DNA of 64,000 bases from Nakamurella multipartita DSM 44233. Lineage in GTDB: Bacteria > Actinomycetota > Actinomycetes > Mycobacteriales > Nakamurellaceae. The notes below the pieces were generated by a model. It was not told where the DNA came from, ran no database searches, and was given only the letters and a program-made list of their open reading frames with translations. Location: assembly GCF_000024365.1 (NCBI RefSeq), contig NC_013235.1, positions 5,996,299 to 6,060,298 of the forward strand. Direction: 5' to 3'. A program made the translations under genes and the position numbers. Shown piece by piece: positions 8,690 to 16,857 of the stretch. Numbering within the stretch: the first letter of the stretch is position 1; each line of letters opens with the position of its first letter.

Positions 8690-8839
8690 TTGTGCACAAC
8701 GTGGGGACAGGATGTGGGCAACTGCCCGCGGCGCGCCGCAGCTATCCCCGTTCCCTGTGGACAACCTGGGGAAAACTCCGCCATTTTATGCCATCGCTGC
8801 AGGTCACAGGGATGTGGACGAGTGGAGATCTGTGGACAA
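8690..8839. promoter_or_regulatory. Cluster of DnaA-box-like 9-mers upstream of dnaB
   Basis: Two perfect TGTGGACAA boxes (reverse of TTGTCCACA) lie at 8756-8764 and 8831-8839. A TTGTGCACA lies at 8690-8698, and one-mismatch boxes lie at 8713-8721 (TGTGGGCAA) and 8813-8821 (TGTGGACGA). Four of the five are in the same orientation. A short AT-rich patch (ATTTTATG) lies among them. TTGTCCACA is the known actinobacterial DnaA box. The cluster lies in the divergent region between dnaB and an APC transporter. It may regulate dnaB or act as a DnaA-binding reservoir; the usual oriC is expected outside the window, next to dnaA. Confidence 0.65.
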
Positions 8840-9215
8840 CCAAAAGGTCCGCAGACTCGGCGTGGCGTCCTCGGCGTGTTGCGTTCGTCCGGCCGTGCAT
8901 CGGCCGTCACTGAGTCGTGACCGTTTCGTAACCGAACGGGTCCCCGCACGGTCCACCCCGTCGGCATCCCACCCCGGCCCGGTGACCGGAGGCGACCATC
9001 GATCGACCCGTCCCGCCCCCCATTACCGACAGTGACTTTTTTCGAGTGTGGCGCGGCGGACCTGATCTCGCTGCGTCACGATCGTGGTTCGGCCGTGTTT
9101 CGACATGACCGAAGCGCTTGACCCACCTGATGGGGCGTGATTGGTTTCCGGCGACCCGCGACGCGGCGCCGACAGGCGTGACGGCCAGCGGTCGGTCGGC
9201 GACGGGGGGCACACG
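8840..9215. other. Non-coding stretch between the DnaA-box cluster and the APC transporter
   Basis: About 375 bases contain no convincing gene. A TTGACC at 9119-9124 could be a -35 element for the transporter, but no good -10 follows at the right spacing. A run of six T lies near 9034-9039 without a clear preceding stem. Confidence 0.4.
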
Positions 9216-10721
9216 GTGAGCAGCGCAGCACCACATCCAGGAGCATCGGGTTCAGGAGCAGGACCGGGCGCCGGGTTGAGCACCCAGCTGTTCCGGCGCA
9301 AGCCGGTCAATCACATGCGGGCCGGCGCGGCGCACGGCCCCGAGCTCAAGCGGACCATCGGCACGTTCCAGCTGACCATGTTCGGGGTCGGCGCCACGGT
9401 CGGCACCGGCATCTTCTTCGTGCTCTCCGAGGCGGTGCCCAAGTCCGGCCCGTCGGTGATCATCTCGTTCCTGGTCGCCGGCCTGGCCGCCGGTCTGGCG
9501 GCCATCTGTTACGCGGAGCTGGCCTCGGCGATCCCCGTCTCCGGCTCGACCTATTCCTACGCCTATGCGGCGCTGGGCGAGGTCGTCGCGATGGGGGTGG
9601 CGGCGTGCCTGCTGCTGGAGTACGGGGTGTCCACCGCCGCCGTGGCGGTCGGCTGGAGCCAGTACCTGAACAAGCTCATGGACAACGTGATCGGCGTCCA
9701 CCTGCCCGATTCGCTCTCGCACGCGCCGTGGGACGACAGCCCGGGCGTGCTCAACCTGCCGGCCGTCATCCTGATCGCGCTCTGCGCGCTGTTGCTGATC
9801 CGGGGGGCCAGCGAGTCCGCCGCGGTCAACACCGTCATGGTCATCATCAAGCTGTCCGTGCTGGGCATGTTCATCGTCATCGGCTTCACCGCGTTCGACT
9901 CGGGCAACCTGAGCGACTTCGCCCCGTTCGGCGTCTCCGGGATCGGCGCGGCGGCCGGCACGATCTTCTTCTCCTTCATCGGCCTGGACGCGGTGTCCAC
10001 CGCCGGCGAGGAGGTCAAGGATCCGCAACGCACGATGCCGCGGGCGATCATCTTCGCCCTGCTGACCGTGGTCACCATCTACGTGCTGGTCGCCCTGGCC
10101 GCTCTCGCCGCTCAGCCCTGGCAGCAGTTCGAGGGCCAAGAGGCCGGTCTCGCCCAGATCCTGGAGACCATCGTCGGCAGTCCCTGGCCGGGCACGGTGC
10201 TGGCCGCCGGGGCGGTCATCTCGATCTTCTCGGTCACCCTGGTCACCATGTACGGGCAGACCCGCATCCTGTTCGCCATGGGCCGCGACGGCATGCTGCC
10301 CAGGCAGTTCGCCCAGGTCAACCCGCGCAGCCAGACCCCGGTGTTCAACACCGTCGTGGTGGCCGTGGTGGTCGCGATCCTGGCCGCGCTGGTGCCGCTG
10401 GACAAGCTCGCCGATCTGGTCTCCATCGGCACCCTGGTCGCGTTCATCGTGGTCTCGCTGGGTGTGATCATCCTGCGCCGAACGCGGCCCGACATCCCCC
10501 GCGGCTTCAAGGTGCCCGGCTACCCGGTCACCCCGGTGCTGTCCGTGCTGGCCTGCCTGTACGTGCTGTCGGGGCTGTCCTGGGTCACCTGGGCCTGGTT
10601 CCTGCTGTGGCTGGCGATCGTGCTCACCTTCTACTTCTTCTGGGGCCGCCGGCACTCCGAGCTCAACGCCGGGGCCACCGTGGTCGACCCCGATGCGCCG
10701 ACCCAGGACGACGCCCGATGA
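9216..10721 (+). CDS. APC family amino acid permease
   Basis: This is a 501-residue integral membrane transporter with about 12 hydrophobic segments. The signature GVGATVGTGIFFVLSE in the first helix is typical of the cationic amino acid/YfnA branch of the APC superfamily, and FFSFIGLDAVSTAGEEVKDPQRTMP marks the sixth helix and following loop. It probably imports or exchanges amino acids by proton symport; the substrate is not predictable. GTG 9216 follows a GGGGGG stretch; the frame extends upstream to 9141 without family similarity. The stop overlaps the next start (ATGA), so it is translationally coupled to a universal stress protein, a pairing that suggests control of transport by the stress protein. 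Confidence 0.9.
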   Translation: MSSAAPHPGASGSGAGPGAGLSTQLFRRKPVNHMRAGAAHGPELKRTIGTFQLTMFGVGATVGTGIFFVLSEAVPKSGPSVIISFLVAGLAAGLAAICYAELASAIPVSGSTYSYAYAALGEVVAMGVAACLLLEYGVSTAAVAVGWSQYLNKLMDNVIGVHLPDSLSHAPWDDSPGVLNLPAVILIALCALLLIRGASESAAVNTVMVIIKLSVLGMFIVIGFTAFDSGNLSDFAPFGVSGIGAAAGTIFFSFIGLDAVSTAGEEVKDPQRTMPRAIIFALLTVVTIYVLVALAALAAQPWQQFEGQEAGLAQILETIVGSPWPGTVLAAGAVISIFSVTLVTMYGQTRILFAMGRDGMLPRQFAQVNPRSQTPVFNTVVVAVVVAILAALVPLDKLADLVSIGTLVAFIVVSLGVIILRRTRPDIPRGFKVPGYPVTPVLSVLACLYVLSGLSWVTWAWFLLWLAIVLTFYFFWGRRHSELNAGATVVDPDAPTQDDAR

Positions 10722-11680
10722 CGATCGTCGTCGGCTTCAGCCCGCACAAGGGCGGCCGGGACGCCCTGGAACTGGCCGTGCTGCTGGCCCGGTCGGGCCG
10801 GCCCGAGCCGGTGGTCGTCACCACCGTCACACCCCAGCACTGGACCACCCCGTCGATGGCCAAGGTGGATGCCGAGTTCCAAGCCTGGGCCACCGCCCAG
10901 GGCGAGGCCGCCCTGGACCAGGCCCGGCAGTTCATGGCGGCCAAGGCGCCGGAGTTGTCGGTCTCCTACGGCCAGGTGGCCGGGCGGTCCGTCCCCGCCG
11001 CGCTGTCCCGCTCGTGCGCGGACGCCGAGGGCGACCTGCTGGTGCTGGGCTCCTCCCGGGACGGCCGGTCCGGGCAGGTCGTGCTGGGGTCGACCTCCGA
11101 ACCGTTGCTGCATTCCTCGCCGCTGCCGGTGGCCATCGCGCCCCGCGGGTACCGGGCCCACTGCACCGCGATCAGCCGGATGAGCTGCTCGTACTCGGGC
11201 ACCGAGGAGTCCGGCGATCTGCTGCTGGCGGTGGCCGGGATGAGCCGGCGGATCGGCGGGGCCCTGCGGGTGGTGACCTTCGGCGTGCGTGGACGCACCA
11301 TGTACCCACCGGAGGTGGGGCTGGGCGCCGAGGACATGGTGCTGAGCCAGTGGACCGAGCAGGTCCGCCAGTTCCAGCGGGCGGCGCTGGACCGCCTGAG
11401 CGAGTTGGCCCTGCTGCCCGCGTCGGCCTCCGCGGAGATCGCGACCGGTTCGGACTGGGCCGACGTGATGGACGAGCTGGAGTGGGAGCCGGGCGAGGTC
11501 CTGGTGGTCGGCTCGTCGCCGCTGGGCACTCTGGCCCGGGTGTTCGTGGGCTCCCGGGCGACCAAGATCATCCGGTACTCGCCGGTGCCGGTGGTGGTCG
11601 TGCCGGCCGCCGTGGCCAGCAAGGTGGCCGAGGATCTGGACCCGAGCCCGGACCCGAATCCGCACCCCGACCCGAACTGA
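10718..11680 (+). CDS. Tandem universal stress protein
   Basis: The 320-residue protein holds two UspA-like domains (about residues 1-145 and 155-305). Domain 1 opens with TIVVGFSPHKGGRDALELAVLLA and has a nucleotide-binding-loop region LLVLGSSRDGRSGQVVLGSTSE; domain 2 has the equivalent VLVVGSSPLGTLARVFVGSRATKI. The G-x2-G-x9-G(S/T) pattern suggests ATP binding in both. The C terminus is a Pro-Asp/Asn-rich tail of about 15 residues. ATG 10718 overlaps the permease stop. Its likely role is cytoplasmic regulation of the co-transcribed permease; this is inferred from the coupling. Confidence 0.85.
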   Translation: MTIVVGFSPHKGGRDALELAVLLARSGRPEPVVVTTVTPQHWTTPSMAKVDAEFQAWATAQGEAALDQARQFMAAKAPELSVSYGQVAGRSVPAALSRSCADAEGDLLVLGSSRDGRSGQVVLGSTSEPLLHSSPLPVAIAPRGYRAHCTAISRMSCSYSGTEESGDLLLAVAGMSRRIGGALRVVTFGVRGRTMYPPEVGLGAEDMVLSQWTEQVRQFQRAALDRLSELALLPASASAEIATGSDWADVMDELEWEPGEVLVVGSSPLGTLARVFVGSRATKIIRYSPVPVVVVPAAVASKVAEDLDPSPDPNPHPDPN

Positions 11681-11695
11681 GGGCCCACACACGAC

Positions 11696-11728
11696 GACGG
11701 CCGGCCCCGGAGTCCGGGACCGGCCGTC
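11696..11728. terminator. Bidirectional hairpin between convergent genes
   Basis: A 15-bp stem (GACGGCCGGCCCCGG with CCGGGACCGGCCGTC, one mismatched position) closes a 3-nt loop. It lies 16 bases after the stress-protein stop and 19 bases from the rplI stop on the other strand. There is no T-run, as is common in actinobacteria. Confidence 0.75.
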
Positions 11729-11746
11729 GGCCGTGCAGTGATTCGG

Positions 11747-12202
11747 TCAGCCGGCGGTGATCCGGACGACCAGTTCGGCGGTGACGCCGGGGTGCAGCTT
11801 GACGGCGACCTTGTGCGCGCCGACGGTCTTGATGTGACCGTTGGTGTCGATGGTCCGGCGGTCGAGCACCGGACCGCCGACCGAGCGCACCTTGTCGGCG
11901 ATCTCGACGGCGGTGATGGAGCCGAACAGTTTGGTGCCGTCACCGGTGGTGCGGGCGGCGATGGTCAGCTTCTCGCCCAGCGCCTCCAGAGCCTGCTTGA
12001 CCTCGTTGGCGTGCTCGACGCCGCGGATCTCACGGGCCAGCTGCGCGCGCTGGATGGTGGCAACCTGCTTCTGCGCACCCTTGGTGGCCACGATGGCCTT
12101 GCCCTGGGGCAGCAGGTAGTTGCGGCCGTAGCCGTCGCGAACCTCGACGGTGTCGCCGGGGGCACCCAGGCCGGGCACGTCCGCGGTCAGAATGAGCTTC
12201 AT
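11747..12202 (-). CDS. rplI: 50S ribosomal protein L9
   Basis: This 151-residue protein has the N-terminal L9 RNA-binding domain (MKLILTADVPGLGAPGDTVE, then GYGRNYLLPQGKA) and the C-terminal L9 domain after a long helix. It is the last gene of the rpsF-ssb-rpsR-rplI operon, 19 nt behind rpsR. It binds 23S rRNA at the base of the L1 stalk. Confidence 0.98.
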   Translation of the reverse strand: MKLILTADVPGLGAPGDTVEVRDGYGRNYLLPQGKAIVATKGAQKQVATIQRAQLAREIRGVEHANEVKQALEALGEKLTIAARTTGDGTKLFGSITAVEIADKVRSVGGPVLDRRTIDTNGHIKTVGAHKVAVKLHPGVTAELVVRITAG

Positions 12203-12221
12203 GATGCGTCGTCCTTCCTGG

Positions 12222-12458
12222 CTAGCGGGCGGTGGAGGTGTACGGCAGCAGAGCGACCTCGCGGGCGTTCTTGACCGCGGTCGCGATATCGCGCTGGTGC
12301 TGGGTGCAGTTGCCGGTGACCCGACGGGCCCGGATCTTGCCGCGGTCGGAGATGAACCGGCGCAGCAGGGTGGTGTCCTTGTAGTCGATCGGCTGCGCGT
12401 TCTCCTTGCAGAACGCGCACACCTTCTTCTTGGGCTTGCGGATGGGGGGCTTGGCCAT
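12222..12458 (-). CDS. rpsR: 30S ribosomal protein S18
   Basis: The protein has 78 residues. It is a C+ paralogue: it keeps CAFC near residues 14-17 and a further cysteine in GNCTQHQ, the pattern of a zinc-binding S18. Many actinobacteria also carry a zinc-independent S18 elsewhere under Zur control, which cannot be judged here. S18 pairs with S6 on the 30S platform, in line with rpsF being in the same operon. Confidence 0.97.
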   Translation of the reverse strand: MAKPPIRKPKKKVCAFCKENAQPIDYKDTTLLRRFISDRGKIRARRVTGNCTQHQRDIATAVKNAREVALLPYTSTAR

Positions 12459-12517
12459 GGGAATGTCTCCGTGGGTACGTGAGCGTCAAAAAGATCGGAA
12501 AGGGTGACGACGAGCCG

Positions 12518-13015
12518 TTAGAAGGGCGGTTCGTCCGAGTAGCCGGACGACGAACCGGCCGGCGGGGCCGAACCCCACGGGTCGTCGTTCTGCGCGGCCG
12601 GACGAGACCCACCGCCGGAGCCGTAACCGCCTCCGCCGCCGCCGTCCGAGCGCTGCGCCCGGTTGACCTTGGCGGTCGCGTACCGCAGCGAGGGGCCGAT
12701 CTCGTCGACCTCCAGCTCGATGACGGTGCGCTTCTCGCCTTCCTTGGTCTCGAACGAGCGCTGCTTGAGCCGGCCCGAGACGATGACCCGGGCACCCCGG
12801 GTGAGCGACTCGGCCACGTTCTCAGCGGGCTGGCGCCAGATGTTGCAGCGCAGGAACAGCGCCTCGCCGTCCTTCCACTCGCCGGAGGCCCGGTCGAAGG
12901 TGCGCGGGGTGGACGCCACGGTGAAGTTCGCGACGGCCGCACCGGAGGCGGTGAAGCGCAGTTCCGGATCGGCGGTCAGGTTGCCGATCACGGTCATGAT
13001 GGTGTCGCCGGCCAT
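12518..13015 (-). CDS. ssb: Single-stranded DNA-binding protein
   Basis: The 165-residue SSB has an N-terminal OB fold ([21 protein letters not shown] start, about residues 1-115), a Gly-rich linker and the acidic tip DEPPF that recruits replication and repair proteins. It lies between rpsF and rpsR, the standard arrangement. It coats single-stranded DNA at forks and during recombination. Confidence 0.98.
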   Translation of the reverse strand: MAGDTIMTVIGNLTADPELRFTASGAAVANFTVASTPRTFDRASGEWKDGEALFLRCNIWRQPAENVAESLTRGARVIVSGRLKQRSFETKEGEKRTVIELEVDEIGPSLRYATAKVNRAQRSDGGGGGGYGSGGGSRPAAQNDDPWGSAPPAGSSSGYSDEPPF

Positions 13016-13026
13016 GTGATCTCCCC

Positions 13027-13335
13027 TTACTTGGCGTCAGGGCGGATGATCTTGGTGCGGAGCACGGACTCGTTCAGGTTCAGCTGACGGTCCAACTCGG
13101 TCACCACGGCGGACGGGCAGGTCACCTTGATGACCGCGTAGATGCCTTCCGGGTTCTTCTTGATCTCGAACGCCAAGCGGCGCTTGCCCCAGATATCGAC
13201 GTTCTCCACGGAACCGCCACCCTGGCGGATGACGTTGAGGAACGTGTCGATGGACGGTGCCACCGTCCGCTCGTCGAGGTTGGGGTCGAGGATGAGCAGC
13301 AGCTCGTAGTGACGATGAGCAGTCGAAACGCTCAT
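13027..13335 (-). CDS. rpsF: 30S ribosomal protein S6
   Basis: The protein has 102 residues. The ATG at 13335 follows AGGAGG with a 5-nt spacer; an in-frame GTG two codons upstream overlaps the Shine-Dalgarno and is less likely. The S6 signature is visible in [15 protein letters not shown] and [20 protein letters not shown]. It is the first gene of the rpsF-ssb-rpsR-rplI operon. Confidence 0.97.
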   Translation of the reverse strand: MSVSTAHRHYELLLILDPNLDERTVAPSIDTFLNVIRQGGGSVENVDIWGKRRLAFEIKKNPEGIYAVIKVTCPSAVVTELDRQLNLNESVLRTKIIRPDAK

Positions 13336-13397
13336 GTGCACCTCCTATGGGCTAGGTCGGCCGCGGTCGGTCCGCGACAGGAGGGTGAAGCATGACT

Positions 13398-13431
13398 GAA
13401 CCCGCCTGGGCCACGATGACCCGGCGGGTTC
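13398..13431 (-). terminator. Hairpin downstream of the DUF3052-like gene
   Basis: A 9-bp perfect inverted repeat (GAACCCGCC/GGCGGGTTC) encloses 16 nt that can pair further. It lies between the 3' end of the DUF3052-like gene and the rpsF leader, so it could end transcription of the former before rpsF. There is no T-tract. Confidence 0.5.
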
Positions 13432-13451
13432 GGTTGCAACCCCACGATGTT

Positions 13452-13546
13452 ACCAGCCGGGCACAGCGTGACCAGCCGGGCACAGCGTGGCCAGCCGAGC
13501 GCAGCGTGACCAGCCGAGCGCAGCGTGACCAGCCGACCTCAGCGAT
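13452..13546. repeat. 19-bp tandem repeat, about five copies
   Basis: The unit ACCAGCCGGGCACAGCGTG occurs at 13452 and 13471 unchanged. Variant copies start at 13490 (first base G, and GAGCG for GGGCA), 13509 and 13528 (last one degraded). The array runs into the 3' end of the DUF3052-like gene at 13539. No spacers separate the units, so it is not a CRISPR. Confidence 0.9.
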
Positions 13547-13982
13547 CCCGCCGCCGGATCACGAACTTCAGGCCGGACCAGGTCGCGTCGATCGCCACGA
13601 CCTTGACGTCCACCCGCCCGTGGGTCAGGCCGTACTCCCGGACGGCGTTCTCGTCCAGATCGGTGACGACGCCGGAGGCCCGCTTGGGCCAGCAGACCCA
13701 GATCATGCCGTCGACGGTGTGCCGGGCGGCCGCGCCGACGAACCGGCGCGCGAGGGTGGCCCGATCCGGGCAGAACAGGATCACCACGTCGTAGGGACCC
13801 CGGCCGGGCCGCCGGTGGAACGGGGCTCCCGGATCGAAGCCGTCAACGGCGCCCAGGACCAGCACCCGCGAGTCGGGGCCGACCCCGAGCTTGCGCGGCA
13901 AGGGGGTGCCCGAGTAGCCGGCCGCCCCGCCGGAATGCGGGCCGGCAGACCCGGCTGTCGCTGCGCCCGACCCGACGTTCAC
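13539..13982 (-). CDS. DUF3052-like protein
   Basis: This 147-residue actinobacterial protein has a Gly/Ala-rich start, then GYSGTPLPRKLGVGP, DVVILFCPDR, MIWVCWPKRASGVVTDLDEN and a C-terminal DVKVVAIDATWSGLKFVIR. The pattern fits the small DUF3052-type proteins of unknown function; the domain name is from memory and tentative. The start is GTG 13982 with an AGGAAG 9 nt upstream. It is divergent from the thiolase, with 77 bp between the two starts, and its last codons overlap the 19-bp repeat array. Confidence 0.6.
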   Translation of the reverse strand: MNVGSGAATAGSAGPHSGGAAGYSGTPLPRKLGVGPDSRVLVLGAVDGFDPGAPFHRRPGRGPYDVVILFCPDRATLARRFVGAAARHTVDGMIWVCWPKRASGVVTDLDENAVREYGLTHGRVDVKVVAIDATWSGLKFVIRRRDR

Positions 13983-14059
13983 GGTCGTTCACTTCCTCGT
14001 AGGCTGATGCTCGTAGGCTGGGCGTCCGGAAGATGTTCGCCCCAGGTTGAGGAGTCCCC

Positions 14060-15229
14060 ATGCGCGATGCGGTGATCGTCGAAGCGGTCCGCACCCCGGT
14101 CGGCAAGCGCAACGGCGGCCTGTCCGGGGTCCACCCGGTCGACCTGTCCGCCCACATCCTGCGGTCGTTGGTGGATCGTACCGGCATCGATCCGGGCCTG
14201 GTCGACGACGTGATCTGGGGTTGTGTCAGCCAGGTCGGGGAGCAGACCTCCGACATCGCCCGCACGGCGCTGCTGGCGGCCGGCTGGCCGGATTCGGTGC
14301 CCGGGGTGAGCATCGACCGGCAGTGCGGCAGCTCGCAGCAGTCGGTGCACTTCGCCGCGGCCGGGCTGATCGCCGGCCAGTACGACCTGGTCGTGGCCGG
14401 CGGGGTCGAGTCGATGTCCCGGGTCCCGATGGGAGCCTCCGGGCAGGTGGCCGGATCGCCGTTCAGCGCCAGCGGCTGGACCGGCCGGTACGGCGAGGTG
14501 ACGCCGCACCAGGGCGTCGGCGCCGAAATGGTGGCGCAGCAGTGGGGACTGTCCCGGACCCAGCTCGACGAGTACAGCCTGCGCTCGCACGAGAAGGCCG
14601 CGGCTGCGCAGGACGCCGGCTGGTTCGACGACCAGATCGTGCCGGTACCCGAGGAACTGACCGGTGGCGAGCCGGTCCAGGTCGACGAGGGGGTACGCCG
14701 CGGCGGCAACCTGGCCGCCATGGCCTCGCTGCGGCCGGCCTTCGCGGCCGACGGCGTGGTCACCGCCGGCAACGCCAGCCAGATCTCCGACGGGGCCGCG
14801 GCGTTGCTGATGACCACCTCGGACAAGGCCCGCGAGCTGGGGTTGACCCCATTGGCCCGGGTGCACACGGCGGTGCTGGCCGCGGCCGACCCGGTGATCA
14901 TGCTCACCGCACCGATCCCGGCCACCCGCAAGGCGCTGCAGCGCAGCGGGCTGCGGCTGGACGAGATCGGCGTGTTCGAGGTGAACGAGGCGTTCGCCGC
15001 GGTGCCGCTGGCCTGGCTGGCCGATCTGGCCGGCGGTGACACCGGGGTCGAGAAGGCGCTGAACCCCGGCGGCGGAGCGATCGCCATCGGACACCCGCTG
15101 GGTGCCTCCGGGGCCCGGCTGATGACGGCGATGGTGCACCACCAGCGCGCCTTCGGGATCCGTTACGGGCTGCAGACCATGTGCGAGGGCGGCGGGCAGG
15201 CCAACGCGACCATCCTGGAACTGCTGTAG
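14060..15229 (+). CDS. Acetyl-CoA C-acyltransferase (thiolase)
   Basis: The protein has 389 residues. Active-site features are all present: nucleophile Cys89 in DRQCGSSQQ, NEAFAAVP, GGAIAIGHPLGASG with the catalytic His, and the C-terminal Cys375 in TMCEGGGQ. It cleaves 3-ketoacyl-CoA or condenses acyl-CoA units; the family cannot be split into degradative and biosynthetic types with confidence, but QCGSSQQ resembles FadA5-like enzymes. The ATG is preceded by GAGGAG. It is monocistronic, with a strong terminator downstream. Confidence 0.93.
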   Translation: MRDAVIVEAVRTPVGKRNGGLSGVHPVDLSAHILRSLVDRTGIDPGLVDDVIWGCVSQVGEQTSDIARTALLAAGWPDSVPGVSIDRQCGSSQQSVHFAAAGLIAGQYDLVVAGGVESMSRVPMGASGQVAGSPFSASGWTGRYGEVTPHQGVGAEMVAQQWGLSRTQLDEYSLRSHEKAAAAQDAGWFDDQIVPVPEELTGGEPVQVDEGVRRGGNLAAMASLRPAFAADGVVTAGNASQISDGAAALLMTTSDKARELGLTPLARVHTAVLAAADPVIMLTAPIPATRKALQRSGLRLDEIGVFEVNEAFAAVPLAWLADLAGGDTGVEKALNPGGGAIAIGHPLGASGARLMTAMVHHQRAFGIRYGLQTMCEGGGQANATILELL

Positions 15230-15256
15230 ACGGTGCACTCGAAGCTGGTTGCCGGT

Positions 15257-15293
15257 CCGGGGTGATCGTCGCCGCAGCCGACGATCACCCCGG
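15257..15293. terminator. Perfect 15-bp hairpin between convergent genes
   Basis: The arms CCGGGGTGATCGTCG and CGACGATCACCCCGG pair perfectly around a 7-nt loop. It lies 27 bases after the thiolase stop and 11 bases from the lipoprotein stop, so it can serve both strands. Confidence 0.85.
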
Positions 15294-15304
15294 CCGGCGT
15301 TCGA

Positions 15305-15964
15305 TCAGGAACTGCCCAGCGTCTGGCAGGCGGGGATCTGCTGAACGGCCTTGGTCAGCTCCGGGTTGAGCTTGATCTGAGCCGCCGGCGACTCGGCGGC
15401 GGCCGCCTGCAGGTCCTGCTGGAACTGCTGCTGCGCCGCGGTGTCGCCGTCCTTGATGGTCAGCACCCGCTGGCCGAACTCGGTGAAGGTCTGGCCGAAG
15501 GACTGCATCGCCGCCTGCGAGGTCTGAGACAGCTCCGAGCCGCCCTCGAAGGTGGGCGGCGGCAGGGTCGCCAGCTGCGCGGCGGTGGCCTGGAAGGCCT
15601 GACCGGCCTGCGTCATCGCGTCGGCCAAGCCCTGCTGGGAGTCCACGTTGCGGAGCGCATTCAACGGCTGCAGGCCGGTGCAGAAGGTCTCGAACCAGGC
15701 GGTGGACTGCGCATCCAGCGTGGTGGCATCCCCGCCCACCGTGGTCGTCGGGGACGGCACGGTCATCGAGTCGGCGTCCGACGAGGTCGCCATCGGCGAA
15801 CTGGCGGACGAACTGGTCATCGCCGCCGACGAGGAGGTCGAGGTCGCCGCGGACGTGGCCGCCGACGTCGTGCCCGCGGAGTTCGACCCCGAGCTGCACC
15901 CGGCCATCAGCACCAACGACGTCCCGACGGCTGCTGCCGTCGCCCACCCCCGACGAATCGCCAC
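15305..15964 (-). CDS. Putative lipoprotein
   Basis: The precursor has about 219 residues. GTG 15964 is preceded by GGGGAGA at 6 nt; the frame runs longer to 16018 without support. The signal peptide has RR, a hydrophobic core and the lipobox LMAGC with Cys23, so it should be diacylated and anchored to the outer face of the membrane. A Ser/Thr/Ala-rich linker (to about residue 85) leads to a helical domain rich in Gln. I do not recognise a family. It stands alone between a terminator and an AIM24 gene. Confidence 0.8.
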   Translation of the reverse strand: MAIRRGWATAAAVGTSLVLMAGCSSGSNSAGTTSAATSAATSTSSSAAMTSSSASSPMATSSDADSMTVPSPTTTVGGDATTLDAQSTAWFETFCTGLQPLNALRNVDSQQGLADAMTQAGQAFQATAAQLATLPPPTFEGGSELSQTSQAAMQSFGQTFTEFGQRVLTIKDGDTAAQQQFQQDLQAAAAESPAAQIKLNPELTKAVQQIPACQTLGSS

Positions 15965-16100
15965 GATGCGTCTCCCCACTTGAAGTCTCGATCTGCCCCC
16001 CGCGGACGCGAGGGACACTCACGGTACGTGACCGTGAACCGTACGTACCCGCCGCACCCGCCGGTCACACCGCGTTTCATCCGGTCCGGCGGCGGACCGG

Positions 16101-16787
16101 TCAGGACCGGCTGAAGGGCAGCACCTGGGTCAGCCAGTCGACCAGGGCATTGGCGTTGCGGCTCTGCGTCCACACCCGGCCGGGACCCTGGATGTCCATG
16201 ACGAAGCCCTCGCCGGACTTCCCGGTCTGGATCCAGCCCTTGGCCACCTTGCGCAGTTGCACCTGCATGCCGTCGTCGTAGGCGACCAGGTGGCCGGTGT
16301 CGATGGTGAACCCCTGACCGGGCGCGAGTTCGATCAGATCCAGGGCACCGAACGAGCCGGCGACCACCTTGCCCTGGCCGGTGCAGTGCACGACGAAGCC
16401 ACCCTCGCCGCCGAACAGCAGCTTGGCCCCGCCCCACTTGGTGTCCAGGTTGACGCCCATCTCGCTGGCCAGCCAGGACCCCTTGGTCAACACGAGCGGC
16501 CGGTCGGGCCGGCATTCGATGACGGTGGCGTCGCCGGGCAGCCGGGCCGCCACGTCGACCCAGGTCGGTGACTGCGCGTGCCCGGTGAACGTGGTGATGA
16601 AGAAGGACTCACCGCCCAGCGCGGACCGCTTGAGCGCGGACATGAAGCCGCCCTGCATCTGCGAGGACACGGTGACCCCGAACGACTGCATGACCATGAC
16701 CCCGGCCTCGCCGAGGAACTGCTCGCCCGGCGCCAGGTGCAGGCGAACGACGGCGAATGAGGGGCTGTGGCGAAGTTCGACCTGCAT
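16101..16787 (-). CDS. AIM24 / TIGR00266 family protein
   Basis: The product has 228 residues. ATG 16787 follows GGAGGT at 7 nt, preferred over the longer frame to 16853. The beta-rich AIM24 fold shows in LAPGEQFLGEAGVMVMQS, FFITTFTGHAQSP, GGEGGFVVHCTGQGKVVAGSFG and the C-terminal GEGFVMDIQGPGRVWTQSRN. The bacterial members are tryptophan-RNA-attenuator-like folds of unknown function; they often sit in stress or membrane-associated gene groups. Nothing in the neighbourhood fixes a role. Confidence 0.85.
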   Translation of the reverse strand: MQVELRHSPSFAVVRLHLAPGEQFLGEAGVMVMQSFGVTVSSQMQGGFMSALKRSALGGESFFITTFTGHAQSPTWVDVAARLPGDATVIECRPDRPLVLTKGSWLASEMGVNLDTKWGGAKLLFGGEGGFVVHCTGQGKVVAGSFGALDLIELAPGQGFTIDTGHLVAYDDGMQVQLRKVAKGWIQTGKSGEGFVMDIQGPGRVWTQSRNANALVDWLTQVLPFSRS

Positions 16788-16857
16788 GATGCAACCTCCG
16801 CGATGTTCCGGGCCGGATCTGTCGGAGCCGGGCCGTCCGCCCGGCATCGCCACCCTG

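Noticed and set aside
13452..13546. Tandem repeats as a CRISPR array
   Set aside because: Units are contiguous with no spacers and no cas genes are nearby.
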